Below the pieces are notes generated by a model that saw only the letters and a program-made list of their open reading frames with translations, was not told the origin of the DNA and ran no database searches. A DNA stretch of 64,000 nt from assembly GCA_017512365.1 (NCBI GenBank), contig JAFWGQ010000065.1, forward strand, positions 1 to 64,000. Direction: 5' to 3'. The number at the start of each line of letters is the position of its first letter. Position 1 is the stretch's first letter. The DNA is from Mogibacterium sp. GTDB taxonomy: Bacteria > Bacillota > Clostridia > Peptostreptococcales > Anaerovoracaceae. This document shows, in pieces, positions 43,199-51,389 of the stretch. Position numbers and translations under genes: made by a program.

Positions 43199-45169
43199 AT
43201 GAAGACTATGAACAACGAAGAGAAAAGAAAAAGGACAGACGAACTTGTCAGCCGCCTCAATGAGGCGTCGCGCGCCTATTATACGGACGGCGCCGAGATC
43301 ATCACAAATTATGAGTACGACGCGATGTACGACGAGCTCCTGGCCCTCGAGGACGAGACCGGATATATCCGTGACGACAGCCCGTCGGTCAATGTAGGCT
43401 ACGAGACGGCGGCGGGGCTTCCGAAGATCGTGCATGAGTCGAAGATGCTTTCACTCAACAAGACAAAGGACAGGGATGAGCTGAAGGCCTGGCTCGGCGA
43501 TCAGAAGGGTCTTCTCTCCTGGAAGCTCGACGGACTTACAGTGGGTCTGACCTATGAGAACGGAAGGCTCGTACAGGGAGTCACGAGAGGCAACGGCGTC
43601 GAAGGCGAGGTGATCACGGCCAACGTGCTCGTCTGCCGCAATGTGCCGAAGACTATCCCTCACAGGGGAAGGACGGTCCTCAGGGGAGAAGCCGTAATAA
43701 GATATTCGGACTTTGAAAAGATAAACGAGGCTATAGAGGACGCTGACGCTAAGTACAAGAACCCGCGTAATCTGTGCAGCGGGAGCATACGTCAGCTCGA
43801 TCCGAAGATAACTGCGGAGCGTAATGTAAGCTTTTATGCCTTCGCTCTCATCAGGGCTGAGGGCACAGACTTCAGGAGCAGGCAGGATCAGATGGAATGG
43901 ATGAAGCAGCAGGGCTTTGACGAGGTCGACTATGTCACGGTCGATGCGGAGTCTCTCTCCGCTGCGATAGACCGCTACGAGGCGGCCATCCCGGACTTCG
44001 ACATTCCATCGGACGGGCTCGTGCTGACCCTGGATGATCTTGAGTATTCGGCGACTCTGGGAGAGACCGCAAAGTATCCCAAAGACTCCATAGCCTTCAA
44101 GTGGCGCGACCAGCAGGCTGAGACGGTTCTGCGCGAGATAGAATGGAGCCCGTCGAGGACAGGACTCCTCAATCCGGTTGCCATATTCGATCCTGTCGAG
44201 CTCGAGGGAACGACAGTGTCGAGGGCCTCGGTGCACAACATTAATATCATGGAGGATCTTGAGCTCGGCATCGGGGATACCGTGCAGGTGTACAAGGCCA
44301 ATATGATAATCCCGCAGCTTGCGGGCAATCTCACAAGGAGCGGCAATATGGAGATACCTGCCAGCTGCCCGGTCTGCGGAGGGCCGACTCTTGTGAAGGA
44401 TGAAGAGGGAACGAAGACGCTCCACTGCACTGATCCGGACTGTCTCGCCAAGCACGTCAAGAAGTTCTCGCATTTCGTGTCGAGAGACGCGCTGAACATA
44501 GAGGGACTTTCAGAATCGGGACTTCTCAAGCTGATCGGCATAGGAGCGATAAAGACCTTCCCGGATCTGTTCAGGCTCGACAGGCACGAAGATGAGATAG
44601 TTTCTATGGAAGGCTTCGGCAAAAAGTCGTATGATAATCTCATAGAGTCGGCGAAGAGGGCTTCGCGCACCACACCGGCGAGGCTTTTGTACGGTCTCGG
44701 AGTGCCGGGCATAGGAGTGCAGAACTCGAACATCATATGCAGAGCCTGCCGCAACAACTGGGCTGAGATACAGGCCCTCGATGAGGAGGCGCTCAAAGAC
44801 ATCGACAGAGTAGGAGATGTCATGGCAAGGGACTACGCGGCTTACTTCGCTGATGAGGAAAACGCGGCTGTCGTGGCAGAACTGCTCGGACTTCTGACGC
44901 TCGATGAGAGCTTTGAGGCGGCGGGAACTTCCCTTGAAGGGAAGACCTTCGTCATAACCGGGAGCCTGGAGCATTACGCGAACCGCAAGGATCTCAAGGC
45001 GGAGATCGAGGCTGAGGGCGGCAAGGTCGCAGGCTCTGTATCCGCAAAAACGGATTATCTCATAACCAACGACCCGAACTCAGGAACAGCGAAAAACAGG
45101 ACGGCGCGCGAACTCGGAGTCGCGATCATCACAGAGGCAGAGATACGCAGAATGCTGGGAGCGGACTAG
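43199..45169 (+). CDS. ligA: NAD-dependent DNA ligase
   Basis: A 656-residue ligase that seals nicks in replication and repair using NAD+. The Ia/adenylation domain has K109 in WKLDG, followed by the OB fold, a four-Cys zinc finger (CPVCGG...CTDPDC), helix-hairpin-helix repeats (about 470-570) and a C-terminal BRCT domain from EGKTFVITGSLE. Length is standard. The ATG at 43199 has no clear Shine-Dalgarno; the ATG at 43208 is an alternative. It follows pcrA by 30 bp, a frequent pair. Confidence 0.95.
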   Translation: MKTMNNEEKRKRTDELVSRLNEASRAYYTDGAEIITNYEYDAMYDELLALEDETGYIRDDSPSVNVGYETAAGLPKIVHESKMLSLNKTKDRDELKAWLGDQKGLLSWKLDGLTVGLTYENGRLVQGVTRGNGVEGEVITANVLVCRNVPKTIPHRGRTVLRGEAVIRYSDFEKINEAIEDADAKYKNPRNLCSGSIRQLDPKITAERNVSFYAFALIRAEGTDFRSRQDQMEWMKQQGFDEVDYVTVDAESLSAAIDRYEAAIPDFDIPSDGLVLTLDDLEYSATLGETAKYPKDSIAFKWRDQQAETVLREIEWSPSRTGLLNPVAIFDPVELEGTTVSRASVHNINIMEDLELGIGDTVQVYKANMIIPQLAGNLTRSGNMEIPASCPVCGGPTLVKDEEGTKTLHCTDPDCLAKHVKKFSHFVSRDALNIEGLSESGLLKLIGIGAIKTFPDLFRLDRHEDEIVSMEGFGKKSYDNLIESAKRASRTTPARLLYGLGVPGIGVQNSNIICRACRNNWAEIQALDEEALKDIDRVGDVMARDYAAYFADEENAAVVAELLGLLTLDESFEAAGTSLEGKTFVITGSLEHYANRKDLKAEIEAEGGKVAGSVSAKTDYLITNDPNSGTAKNRTARELGVAIITEAEIRRMLGAD

Positions 45170-45182
45170 GAGATTTTTCAAA

Positions 45183-45388
45183 AAAGATAAATATATTGGA
45201 TGCGTTTTTTGTATATTTATCTTTTGCTGTTTAGGCCATGGATTTGAGTTGACGATAAACTTAGATCTGAAGGTTATTGTCAATCAAAACTGATGACGAA
45301 AGCGTAATCAATTAGTGATGAACGGGGAAAAGATAAATATAGAGATGCTCACTGCTTGATTTTTTATCTTTTTATGAAAAACTCCGTT
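45183..45388 (+). promoter_or_regulatory. Structured mgtE leader with three copies of a 14-mer
   Basis: AAAAGATAAATATA occurs at 45183-45196 and 45328-45341, and its exact reverse complement at 45213-45226, making a perfect 14-bp hairpin with a 16-nt loop. A second hairpin TTGACGATAA/TTATTGTCAA lies at 45249-45283. A third, 45321-45388, pairs AACGGGG with CTCCGTT and AAAAGATAA with TTATCTTTT around a 9-nt bulge. The first hairpin may also end ligA transcription. I see no M-box riboswitch core. Role in mgtE control is inferred. Confidence 0.6.
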
Positions 45389-45443
45389 ATAAAAACATAT
45401 GATAAATACTGACGACAGAGGATACGGAAAGGAGGACAGACCG

Positions 45444-46841
45444 ATGGAGAACGTGAATATGGTCCCTGACATGGACAAGGTTTATGATGAGTCCTTCATC
45501 AGGATAGTCGAGCTTCTCGAATCCAAGAAATACTTCCAGGCAAGGGATGAACTCCTTAAACACAACGAAGTGGAGATAGCCGAGCTGCTGGTGGATATCA
45601 GGCGTGAATTCGACCTTCAGAGGATGGTCGTCCTCTTCAGAGCGCTTCCGAAAGACATCAGCGTCGATGTGTTTGCCGAGCTCAGCATAGACGATCAGAT
45701 CGATATCATAAACATCATCACCGATCCCGAGGTCAAATACATAATCGACGAACTCGACTTCGATGACATGATCGACGTGCTCGAAGAGCTGCCGTCGAAC
45801 ATCGTAGACAAGATACTTGAAAAAACGCCTAAGGGCGAGCGCCGCCTGATAAACACCTTCCTCAAGTACAAGGATGATTCAGCCGGCTCGCTGATGACGC
45901 CGGAGTACATAAACCTCAAAAAGAACGACACGGTCGCCGAGGCTCTGGCGCATATAAGGGACGTGGGACTCGACTCCGAGACGATATATACATGCTATGT
46001 GCTCGACAGGGGCCGCAAGCTGATAGGCGTAGTATCCCTCAAGTCCCTGGTCATAGCTCCTCCTACGGATATCGTGGCCGACCTGATGCATGAAGACCCT
46101 GTGGTCGCTCACGTGGATGACGACCAGGAGGAGGTAATGGACCTCTTCACCAGGTACGGCTATCTGGCCATACCGGTGGTGGACAATGAATTCAGACTTG
46201 TCGGTATCGTTACCGTAGACGACATCCTCGAGGTCATCGAAGAAGAGACCACAGAGGATATCGAGCGTATGGGCGGCGTTATCGACTCAAGTGAAAAGGA
46301 ATACCTGGACATGACGATCTGGCAGCATGTAAAGGCCAGACTGCCGTGGCTGTTCCTTCTGATGTGCTCATATTTCATCACGGGCGGCATTCTGCGGAAC
46401 TTCGAACACGCCATGTCGGCAGTCATAGAGCTGGTCATATACATGCCGATGCTGATGGGTACCGGAGGAAACTCGGGCTCGCAGTCTTCGACGCTTATCA
46501 TCCGCGGTATGGCGACGGGCGAACTTGAACTGAGAGATTTCCTGAAGGTCATGTGGAAGGAGATAAGAGTCGGCGTCATCGTCGGTATCTGTCTCAGCGT
46601 GCTCAACTACTTCAGGATAGTCTATCTCGACCACAATCCGCCTATGGTAGCGGTCACCGTATGCGTATCTATGATACTCATCGTAATGATCGCCAAGCTG
46701 ATCGGCTCGATGCTGCCTATGCTGGCAAAGAAGATAGGCATCGACCCTGCCCTGATGGCGGGCCCTATGATGGCGTCGATAACCGACATGATATCCCTCT
46801 GCACGTACTTCATCATGGCGGGGCTCTTCCTGCATATATAG
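45444..46841 (+). CDS. mgtE: Magnesium transporter MgtE
   Basis: A 465-residue Mg2+ channel. A helical N domain (about 20-130, the acidic Mg sensor with LPKDISVDVFAEL and DDMIDVLEELP), two CBS domains (about 140-260) and a C-terminal five-helix pore (about 285-465) with the pore motif around GNSGSQSSTLIIRG are in order. The ATG at 45444 has AGGAGG eight bases upstream; an upstream frame from 45399 lacks one. The long leader before it is described separately. Confidence 0.95.
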   Translation: MENVNMVPDMDKVYDESFIRIVELLESKKYFQARDELLKHNEVEIAELLVDIRREFDLQRMVVLFRALPKDISVDVFAELSIDDQIDIINIITDPEVKYIIDELDFDDMIDVLEELPSNIVDKILEKTPKGERRLINTFLKYKDDSAGSLMTPEYINLKKNDTVAEALAHIRDVGLDSETIYTCYVLDRGRKLIGVVSLKSLVIAPPTDIVADLMHEDPVVAHVDDDQEEVMDLFTRYGYLAIPVVDNEFRLVGIVTVDDILEVIEEETTEDIERMGGVIDSSEKEYLDMTIWQHVKARLPWLFLLMCSYFITGGILRNFEHAMSAVIELVIYMPMLMGTGGNSGSQSSTLIIRGMATGELELRDFLKVMWKEIRVGVIVGICLSVLNYFRIVYLDHNPPMVAVTVCVSMILIVMIAKLIGSMLPMLAKKIGIDPALMAGPMMASITDMISLCTYFIMAGLFLHI

Positions 46842-46852
46842 AAAGGCACTGA

Positions 46853-47620
46853 ATGTTCAGCGAAGACTACACAGCAGCAGCGAATGCAGCAGCCGCGAAG
46901 GCCGCTCTTCTGAAGAAGAACCCGGGCGGCTATTTTATGCTGTCGATGCTGGCGGGCATGTTCGTCGGTTTCGGAGTGCTGCTCGTCTTTACCCTGAGCG
47001 GCGCAATGGCAGGTTCGCCGTATACGAAGCTCGTAATGGGCTGCACGTTCGGCGTCGCGCTGTCGCTTGTTGTCACGGCAGGTGCAGAGCTGTTTACGGG
47101 AAACAACATGGTCATGACGGCAGGCATGTTCAGAAAGACTGTTACTGCGGCCGACACATTGAAGATCTGGGCCGTGTGCTGGCTCGGAAATCTTGCCGGC
47201 AGCGTGCTTCTTGCCGTTATCTACAGCGCGACAGGGTTGTACAGCGGTGCTGTGCTCGAAGCCATGACGACTGCCGCGGCGGCAAAGATGACTGCGGGAT
47301 TCGTTCCTCTTCTCGCAAGAGGGATACTCTGCAACACGCTCGTCTGTCTGGCGGTATGGTGCGGATTCAGATGCAGAACGGAGGCCGGAAAGCTCATCAT
47401 GGTGTTCTGGTGCATCCTCGCGTTCTTTGCCACCGGCTTTGAGCACAGCGTGGCCAACATGACTCTGCTGACTCTGGCGCTGATCAGCAACGGGGGCAAC
47501 CCGGCGATCACGATGGGAGGCTACTGGTTCAACCTTCTGACCGTGACAGCGGGCAACATGATCGGAGCGGTGCTTCTCGTGGCACTGCCGTACCACGCGG
47601 CATCGAGGGAAATAAGATAA
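46853..47620 (+). CDS. Formate/nitrite transporter family channel
   Basis: A 255-residue FNT-family channel with six membrane helices, moving formate, nitrite, hydrosulfide or a similar small anion. The family's first block around SMLAGMFVGFGVLL, the loop with GAELFTGNNM, and the channel His in ATGFEHSVANM (about residue 195) are visible. Substrate cannot be told; formate is plausible in a fermenter. It follows mgtE by 11 bp and is followed closely by a LysR gene that may regulate it. Confidence 0.88.
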   Translation: MFSEDYTAAANAAAAKAALLKKNPGGYFMLSMLAGMFVGFGVLLVFTLSGAMAGSPYTKLVMGCTFGVALSLVVTAGAELFTGNNMVMTAGMFRKTVTAADTLKIWAVCWLGNLAGSVLLAVIYSATGLYSGAVLEAMTTAAAAKMTAGFVPLLARGILCNTLVCLAVWCGFRCRTEAGKLIMVFWCILAFFATGFEHSVANMTLLTLALISNGGNPAITMGGYWFNLLTVTAGNMIGAVLLVALPYHAASREIR

Positions 47621-47636
47621 TAAAAGAGGCAGAGAT

Positions 47637-48515
47637 TTGGAAACAGCAAGACTGAGAGCATTCATAGAAGCTGCTGAGAAGGGCAGCATAAAGGCGGCGG
47701 CTGATTCGCTCGGCTATACTCCGTCCGCTATAAGCCAGCTTGTAACGGCGCTCGAGAAAGAACTTGGGCTTGTGCTTTTCAGGCGCTCGCGCAAGGGAGT
47801 ATCGCTGACGGAGGAGGGCGATGAGCTCATTCCCCTGGTAAGATCGTATCTTGCGCACGAGGAAGAGATATACAGGCTCGCTTCAGAGCTGAACGGCGTA
47901 ACGACAGGGCATCTGAAGATCGCCACATATCCCAGCGTCGCTACTACATGGCTTCCCGAGATAGTGAGACGGTTCAAGAGCGACTATCCGGGAATACAGA
48001 TAAGTATTATGGAAAGTATCCGCTCTGACATATTCAACCACTTCGAGCAGAACGAGGCGGACATAGCCTTTCTTGCGTACGCCGAGCCTATGCCTTATGA
48101 CTGGATCCCGCTCGCGGAAGAGAACGTCATAGCGGCTCTTCCTGAGGACCATGAGCTGGCATCAGCTAAAAAGTTTCCTGTAAAGGAATGCGAGAACAAC
48201 GATTTCATTCTCGGATCGTGGGGCCGTGAGATGGAGATTCTCGAGATACTCGAGAGAAACGATGTCCATCCTGACATAAAGTACACGACGTACGATACTC
48301 CGGCCACTCTTGCGATGGTACGGATGGGCCTCGGCGTAAGTCTGGTGAATGAACTGTCCGCGCAGTTCTGGAACGAGCACCTTGTGAAGATGCCGCTCGA
48401 TCCGCCGCAGACGATCACATTCGGGGTGGCGATCCCCGACAGCGACCACATGACGGGTGCAGCGAGAAAGTTCCTCAGTTATACGACAAACTATTTCGAA
48501 GAAAAAAGGAGATAA
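47637..48515 (+). CDS. LysR-family transcriptional regulator
   Basis: A 292-residue LysR regulator. The N-terminal winged helix-turn-helix (RLRAFIEAAEKGSIKAAADSLGYTPSAISQ...LE) covers residues 4-60. The periplasmic-binding-protein-like effector domain starts near 90 with GHLKIATYPSVATTWLPEIV. The start is a TTG at 47637, with GAGG about ten bases upstream. The neighbouring FNT channel gene, 16 bp away, is a possible target, although LysR genes are more often divergent from their targets. Confidence 0.88.
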   Translation: METARLRAFIEAAEKGSIKAAADSLGYTPSAISQLVTALEKELGLVLFRRSRKGVSLTEEGDELIPLVRSYLAHEEEIYRLASELNGVTTGHLKIATYPSVATTWLPEIVRRFKSDYPGIQISIMESIRSDIFNHFEQNEADIAFLAYAEPMPYDWIPLAEENVIAALPEDHELASAKKFPVKECENNDFILGSWGREMEILEILERNDVHPDIKYTTYDTPATLAMVRMGLGVSLVNELSAQFWNEHLVKMPLDPPQTITFGVAIPDSDHMTGAARKFLSYTTNYFEEKRR

Positions 48516-48518
48516 GTG

Positions 48519-48552
48519 AAAAGCGCCTCCCTGTGCATGAAGGCGCTTTTCT
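48519..48552. terminator. Bidirectional terminator between LysR gene and the 27-aa ORF
   Basis: AAAAGCGCCT-ccctgtgcatga-AGGCGCTTTT is a perfect 10-bp stem with A- and T-tracts usable in both directions. Confidence 0.85.
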
Positions 48553-48582
48553 TATTGGAGTACTTATGATTCAGCAGCCAGG

Positions 48583-48666
48583 TTACTTGTGGCTGTATTT
48601 CTGATAAAACTTTATCTTAGCTCCGAGAACTCCCAGAAATGCTGCTGCTACGATTACGTTGATCAT
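48583..48666 (-). CDS. 27-residue small membrane peptide
   Basis: An ORF of 27 codons: a hydrophobic N-terminal helix (INVIVAAAFLGVLGA) and a basic tail (KIKFYQKYSHK), so probably a single-pass membrane micropeptide. Support is unusually good: a near-perfect ribosome-binding site AAAGGAGGTG five bases before the ATG, a promoter at 48755-48783 with a dyad near the start site, and a strong terminator 30 bp after the stop. The whole transcript would be about 230 nt. I recognise no family. It could also be a dual-function small RNA. Confidence 0.65.
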   Translation of the reverse strand: MINVIVAAAFLGVLGAKIKFYQKYSHK

Positions 48667-48724
48667 GACGGCACCTCCTTTACCTTGATTCTTTCGCCCG
48701 ACTGATGCTCTTTTGATATTTTCG

Positions 48725-48783
48725 ACAGATAGTGTGTATCTGTTTTGCAACTACATAATACAAGCCGCATACAATTAAGTAAA
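48725..48783 (-). promoter_or_regulatory. Promoter and dyad of the 27-aa ORF
   Basis: On the minus strand TTTACT (48778-48783), a 17-bp spacer and TATTAT (48755-48760). Just downstream of the predicted start lies the inverted repeat ACAGATA-gtgtg-TATCTGT (48725-48743), a possible operator or 5' stem. Confidence 0.5.
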
Positions 48784-48842
48784 GTTAATAATATTCGCGC
48801 ACCCCATAAGTTGTACTTAATTAGCAACAATTTCTGAAAAAA

Positions 48843-48851
48843 TGTTAATAT
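48843..48851 (+). promoter_or_regulatory. Extended -10 promoter of the DUF2284 operon
   Basis: TGtTAATAT predicts a start near 48857, exactly at the 5' strand of the closing stem of the structured leader. Confidence 0.5.
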
Positions 48852-48852
48852 A

Positions 48853-49028
48853 ACAGACGCCGGATGTCCCCGTCTTAATGTGCGTATAGGAGGCGGGTTC
48901 CATATTCGATCGTCAGTGGCGGGTCGCAATTCCCCGACTGACGATCTCATGAGCTGAAGCTCCCGGCGTCTGTTGACGGCGTCGCTCGCTCCAACCAAGC
49001 GAGCCTGATGGAGCTTCGCTCCTGGTTG
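48853..49028 (+). ncRNA. Highly structured leader RNA of unknown class (candidate riboswitch)
   Basis: The ~200-nt leader folds into a four-way junction. P1: ACAGACGCCGG (48854-) with CCGGCGTCTGT (48963-). P2: CCCGTC (48869-48874) with GGCGGG (48892-48897). P3: GATCGTCAGT (48908-48917) with ACTGACGATC (48937-48946), extended by CGGG/CCCG. P4: GAGC-tgaa-GCTC (48951-48962), stacked on P1. Next, GCTCGCT/AGCGAGC (48984-49004) has loop CCAACCA, which is complementary to TGGTTG (49023-49028), a likely pseudoknot enclosing GGAGC-ttc-GCTCC. A second GGCGTC (48978-48983) could compete for the P1 5' strand. It lacks the B12, SAM and THF riboswitch cores I know. Confidence 0.6.
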
Positions 49029-49059
49029 AAGGCTGTATTGAGCGGATGAGGAGGATCGA

Positions 49060-49620
49060 ATGATAACTGCCGGAGGGCATGTACCGGACATGACGGAAAT
49101 GATGATCCTGGCAAAGGAGGCGGGGCTCACGCATGCCGCGGCTCTTGACATGGATGCCCTCGAGTTCAGGGAGGATGTCCGCGCGATGTGCAGAAGCGAC
49201 CGATGCAATAATTACGGAAAGAGCTGGAGCTGTCCCCCGGCGACGGGCAGCACCGGCCGGGCAAAGGAACGCATCAGCGGATATCACAGAGGGATAATTG
49301 TCCAGACCTGCGGAGATATCTCGGGAAGCTTCGACATCGAGGGCACAAAGCGGGTGATGCTGATGCATAAGAAGAATTTTGACACATTTGTAAGGCAGGT
49401 GAGGATGTTTTTTCCGGACTGCCTGCCGATGGGAGCCGGAGCCTGCAGCAGATGCAGGAGCTGCACTTATCCCGACCGGCCGTGCAGGCATCCCGACAGG
49501 ATGTATCCTTCGATGGAAGCGTACGGACTGCTGGTGAGCGATGTGGCGGCAAGGTCCGGTCTGGGATATAACTACGGTGAAAACACGATGAGCTTTACTT
49601 CGTGCATACTGATCGACTGA
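49060..49620 (+). CDS. DUF2284 cysteine-rich putative metal-binding protein
   Basis: A 186-residue DUF2284 protein. The family pattern is clear: CRSDRCNNYGKSWSCPP near residue 45-60 and GAGACSRCRSCTYPDRPCRHP near 125-145, with about a dozen Cys arranged to hold Fe-S clusters or other metals. Members recur beside corrinoid methyltransferases in anaerobes, and a reductive or corrinoid-activating role has been suggested; none is proven here. GAGGAGG precedes the ATG, which is the first gene after the structured leader. Confidence 0.85.
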   Translation: MITAGGHVPDMTEMMILAKEAGLTHAAALDMDALEFREDVRAMCRSDRCNNYGKSWSCPPATGSTGRAKERISGYHRGIIVQTCGDISGSFDIEGTKRVMLMHKKNFDTFVRQVRMFFPDCLPMGAGACSRCRSCTYPDRPCRHPDRMYPSMEAYGLLVSDVAARSGLGYNYGENTMSFTSCILID

Positions 49621-49630
49621 AGGAGTTGTC

Positions 49631-51388
49631 ATGACAGCAAAAGAGATATTTCTTGAATTACTGAAGCCGGACGGAAGACCTGAGAGACAGCTTGTGCAGT
49701 ACGAGGCCCTCCAGATGGCTCTCGGAGACCCTGCCGGGGGATTCCTCCATAAGGGCAGAAGACCCGGGGCGACCATCACAGACCTGTGGGGGACAGTCAT
49801 CGAGTGGCCGGAGGATGCTCCGGGATCGATGCCGCTCGTGACGGAGGAGAACAAAGTAATAAAGGACATAACGAGGTGGAGAGACTACGTCCATGCGCCG
49901 GATGTCGTTGCCGGAAGCAGCGACCCTGAGGCCTGGAAGGAGTTTCGCGAAAAGCAGCGCGCGAAAGCCAGCGGCGAGCGCCTGGTGGCGGGCTTCATGG
50001 GCACCGGCATATTCGAGCAGTGCCACTTTCTGATGCCTTTCCAGGAGGTCCTGACGGCTCTCTATGATCATCCGCGCGAGATGCACGAGCTCATAGAATA
50101 CATCACGGAGTTCAGGCTCGCGTATGTGAAACAGATCATAGACGGCCTGCAGCCGGATGTGATCTTCTCTCATGACGACTGGGGCACCAAGGATGCTCTG
50201 TTCATGAAGCCTGAGATGTGGCGCGAATTCTTCAAAGAGCCTTACCGCAGGTTCTACGGGTATATAAGGGAGCGCGGGGTCATCGCCATACACCACGCGG
50301 ATTCATATCTGGTCCCGATCGTGGAGGACATGGCTGAGATAGGCATACAGGTCTGGCAGGGCGTGCTGCCAGAGAACGACATACCGGCCCTTCAGGAACG
50401 TCTCGGCGGACGCATGGTGCTGATGGGAGGCATAGGAGCCGCGATCGACAGGGAGGATGCAGGCGAAGAGGAGGTCCGCGCCTACGTGCATGACGCTCTT
50501 CACAGATACTGCCCGGGCGGACACTTCATCCCTTCGATAACTTACGGACTAGCGGGGACAGTGTATAAACACGTGGACCCGTGGATAAACGATGAGATAA
50601 GAAAATACAACAAGGGATATCATCTGCCGTCATACTCGGCACGTTCTGCCGCGAGACTCGATCCCGTCAGGCTGGACACGGCGCGGGAGAAGGATAAGCA
50701 GGACAGAGCGGCAGGAGGACAGGCGGAGTGTCCGAAAGGGGATGTATCGCTTCTCGAAGAGATTTCAGCGGCGCTCCGGGACGGATCCGTATCCGGGACC
50801 GTTGAAGCCGTGAAGGCCGCGCTGTACAGAGGCGTCGACGCTCAGGATGTGCTCGCGGGCGGACTCATAAGAGGCATGAACGAGCTCGGAGAGGACTTCT
50901 CGAAGGGCGAGGTCTTCGTGCCGGAGATGCTGAGGGCCGCGAACTGCATGTCCGCGGCGACCGAGATACTTAAGCCTCTGATCGCGGGAGAAAAGAGCAA
51001 AGCCGCAGGCAGGGTCTGCCTCGGGACGGTCAGGGGAGACCTCCACGACATAGGAAAGAACCTTGTAAAGATAATGATGGAAGGCGCCGGTCTCGAGGTG
51101 ATAGACCTCGGATGCGATGTCGGCGCGGAGGATTTCGTGCAGGCGGCCATAGACAACGGCTGCGGCATGATCGCGTGCTCGACGCTGCTTACCACGAGCA
51201 TGCACGAGATAGAGAGGGTCGTAAAGACCGCCGAAGAAAAAGGGATACGTGAAAGGGTGAAGATACTCATAGGCGGCGCGCCTGTCACGCAGGAATTCTG
51301 CGAACAGGCCGGCGCTGACAGGTATACGCCGGACGCGGCCGCCGCCGCGCGCGCCGCCGTACAGATGCTTTCAGAGGAGGTGAGCTGA
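49631..51388 (+). CDS. MtaA-like methyltransferase fused to corrinoid-binding domain
   Basis: A 585-residue fusion. Residues 1-335 are a uroporphyrinogen decarboxylase-like barrel of the methylcobamide methyltransferase type (QYEALQMALGDPAG...HDDWGTKDALFM...GGIGAAID). The H-x-C zinc motif usual in MtaA/MtbA is not evident; the position reads IHHADSY. Residues 375-585 are a MtaC/MetH-type cap and cobalamin domain with GDLHDIGKNL (DxHxxG, lower axial His), CSTLLTT and GGAPVT. One chain would thus carry methyl transfer and its corrinoid carrier. GGAG precedes the ATG; the next gene starts after 1 bp. Confidence 0.88.
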   Translation: MTAKEIFLELLKPDGRPERQLVQYEALQMALGDPAGGFLHKGRRPGATITDLWGTVIEWPEDAPGSMPLVTEENKVIKDITRWRDYVHAPDVVAGSSDPEAWKEFREKQRAKASGERLVAGFMGTGIFEQCHFLMPFQEVLTALYDHPREMHELIEYITEFRLAYVKQIIDGLQPDVIFSHDDWGTKDALFMKPEMWREFFKEPYRRFYGYIRERGVIAIHHADSYLVPIVEDMAEIGIQVWQGVLPENDIPALQERLGGRMVLMGGIGAAIDREDAGEEEVRAYVHDALHRYCPGGHFIPSITYGLAGTVYKHVDPWINDEIRKYNKGYHLPSYSARSAARLDPVRLDTAREKDKQDRAAGGQAECPKGDVSLLEEISAALRDGSVSGTVEAVKAALYRGVDAQDVLAGGLIRGMNELGEDFSKGEVFVPEMLRAANCMSAATEILKPLIAGEKSKAAGRVCLGTVRGDLHDIGKNLVKIMMEGAGLEVIDLGCDVGAEDFVQAAIDNGCGMIACSTLLTTSMHEIERVVKTAEEKGIRERVKILIGGAPVTQEFCEQAGADRYTPDAAAAARAAVQMLSEEVS

Positions 51389-51389
51389 C

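Noticed and set aside
45183..45388. M-box magnesium riboswitch before mgtE
   Set aside because: None of the conserved M-box core segments could be found; the hairpins present are AT-rich and unrelated.
48911..48920. Reverse-strand GCCACTG resembling a B12 box inside the structured leader
   Set aside because: On that strand the other conserved parts of a cobalamin aptamer are missing, and the motif is explained by the arms of P3. It also points away from the methyltransferase operon.
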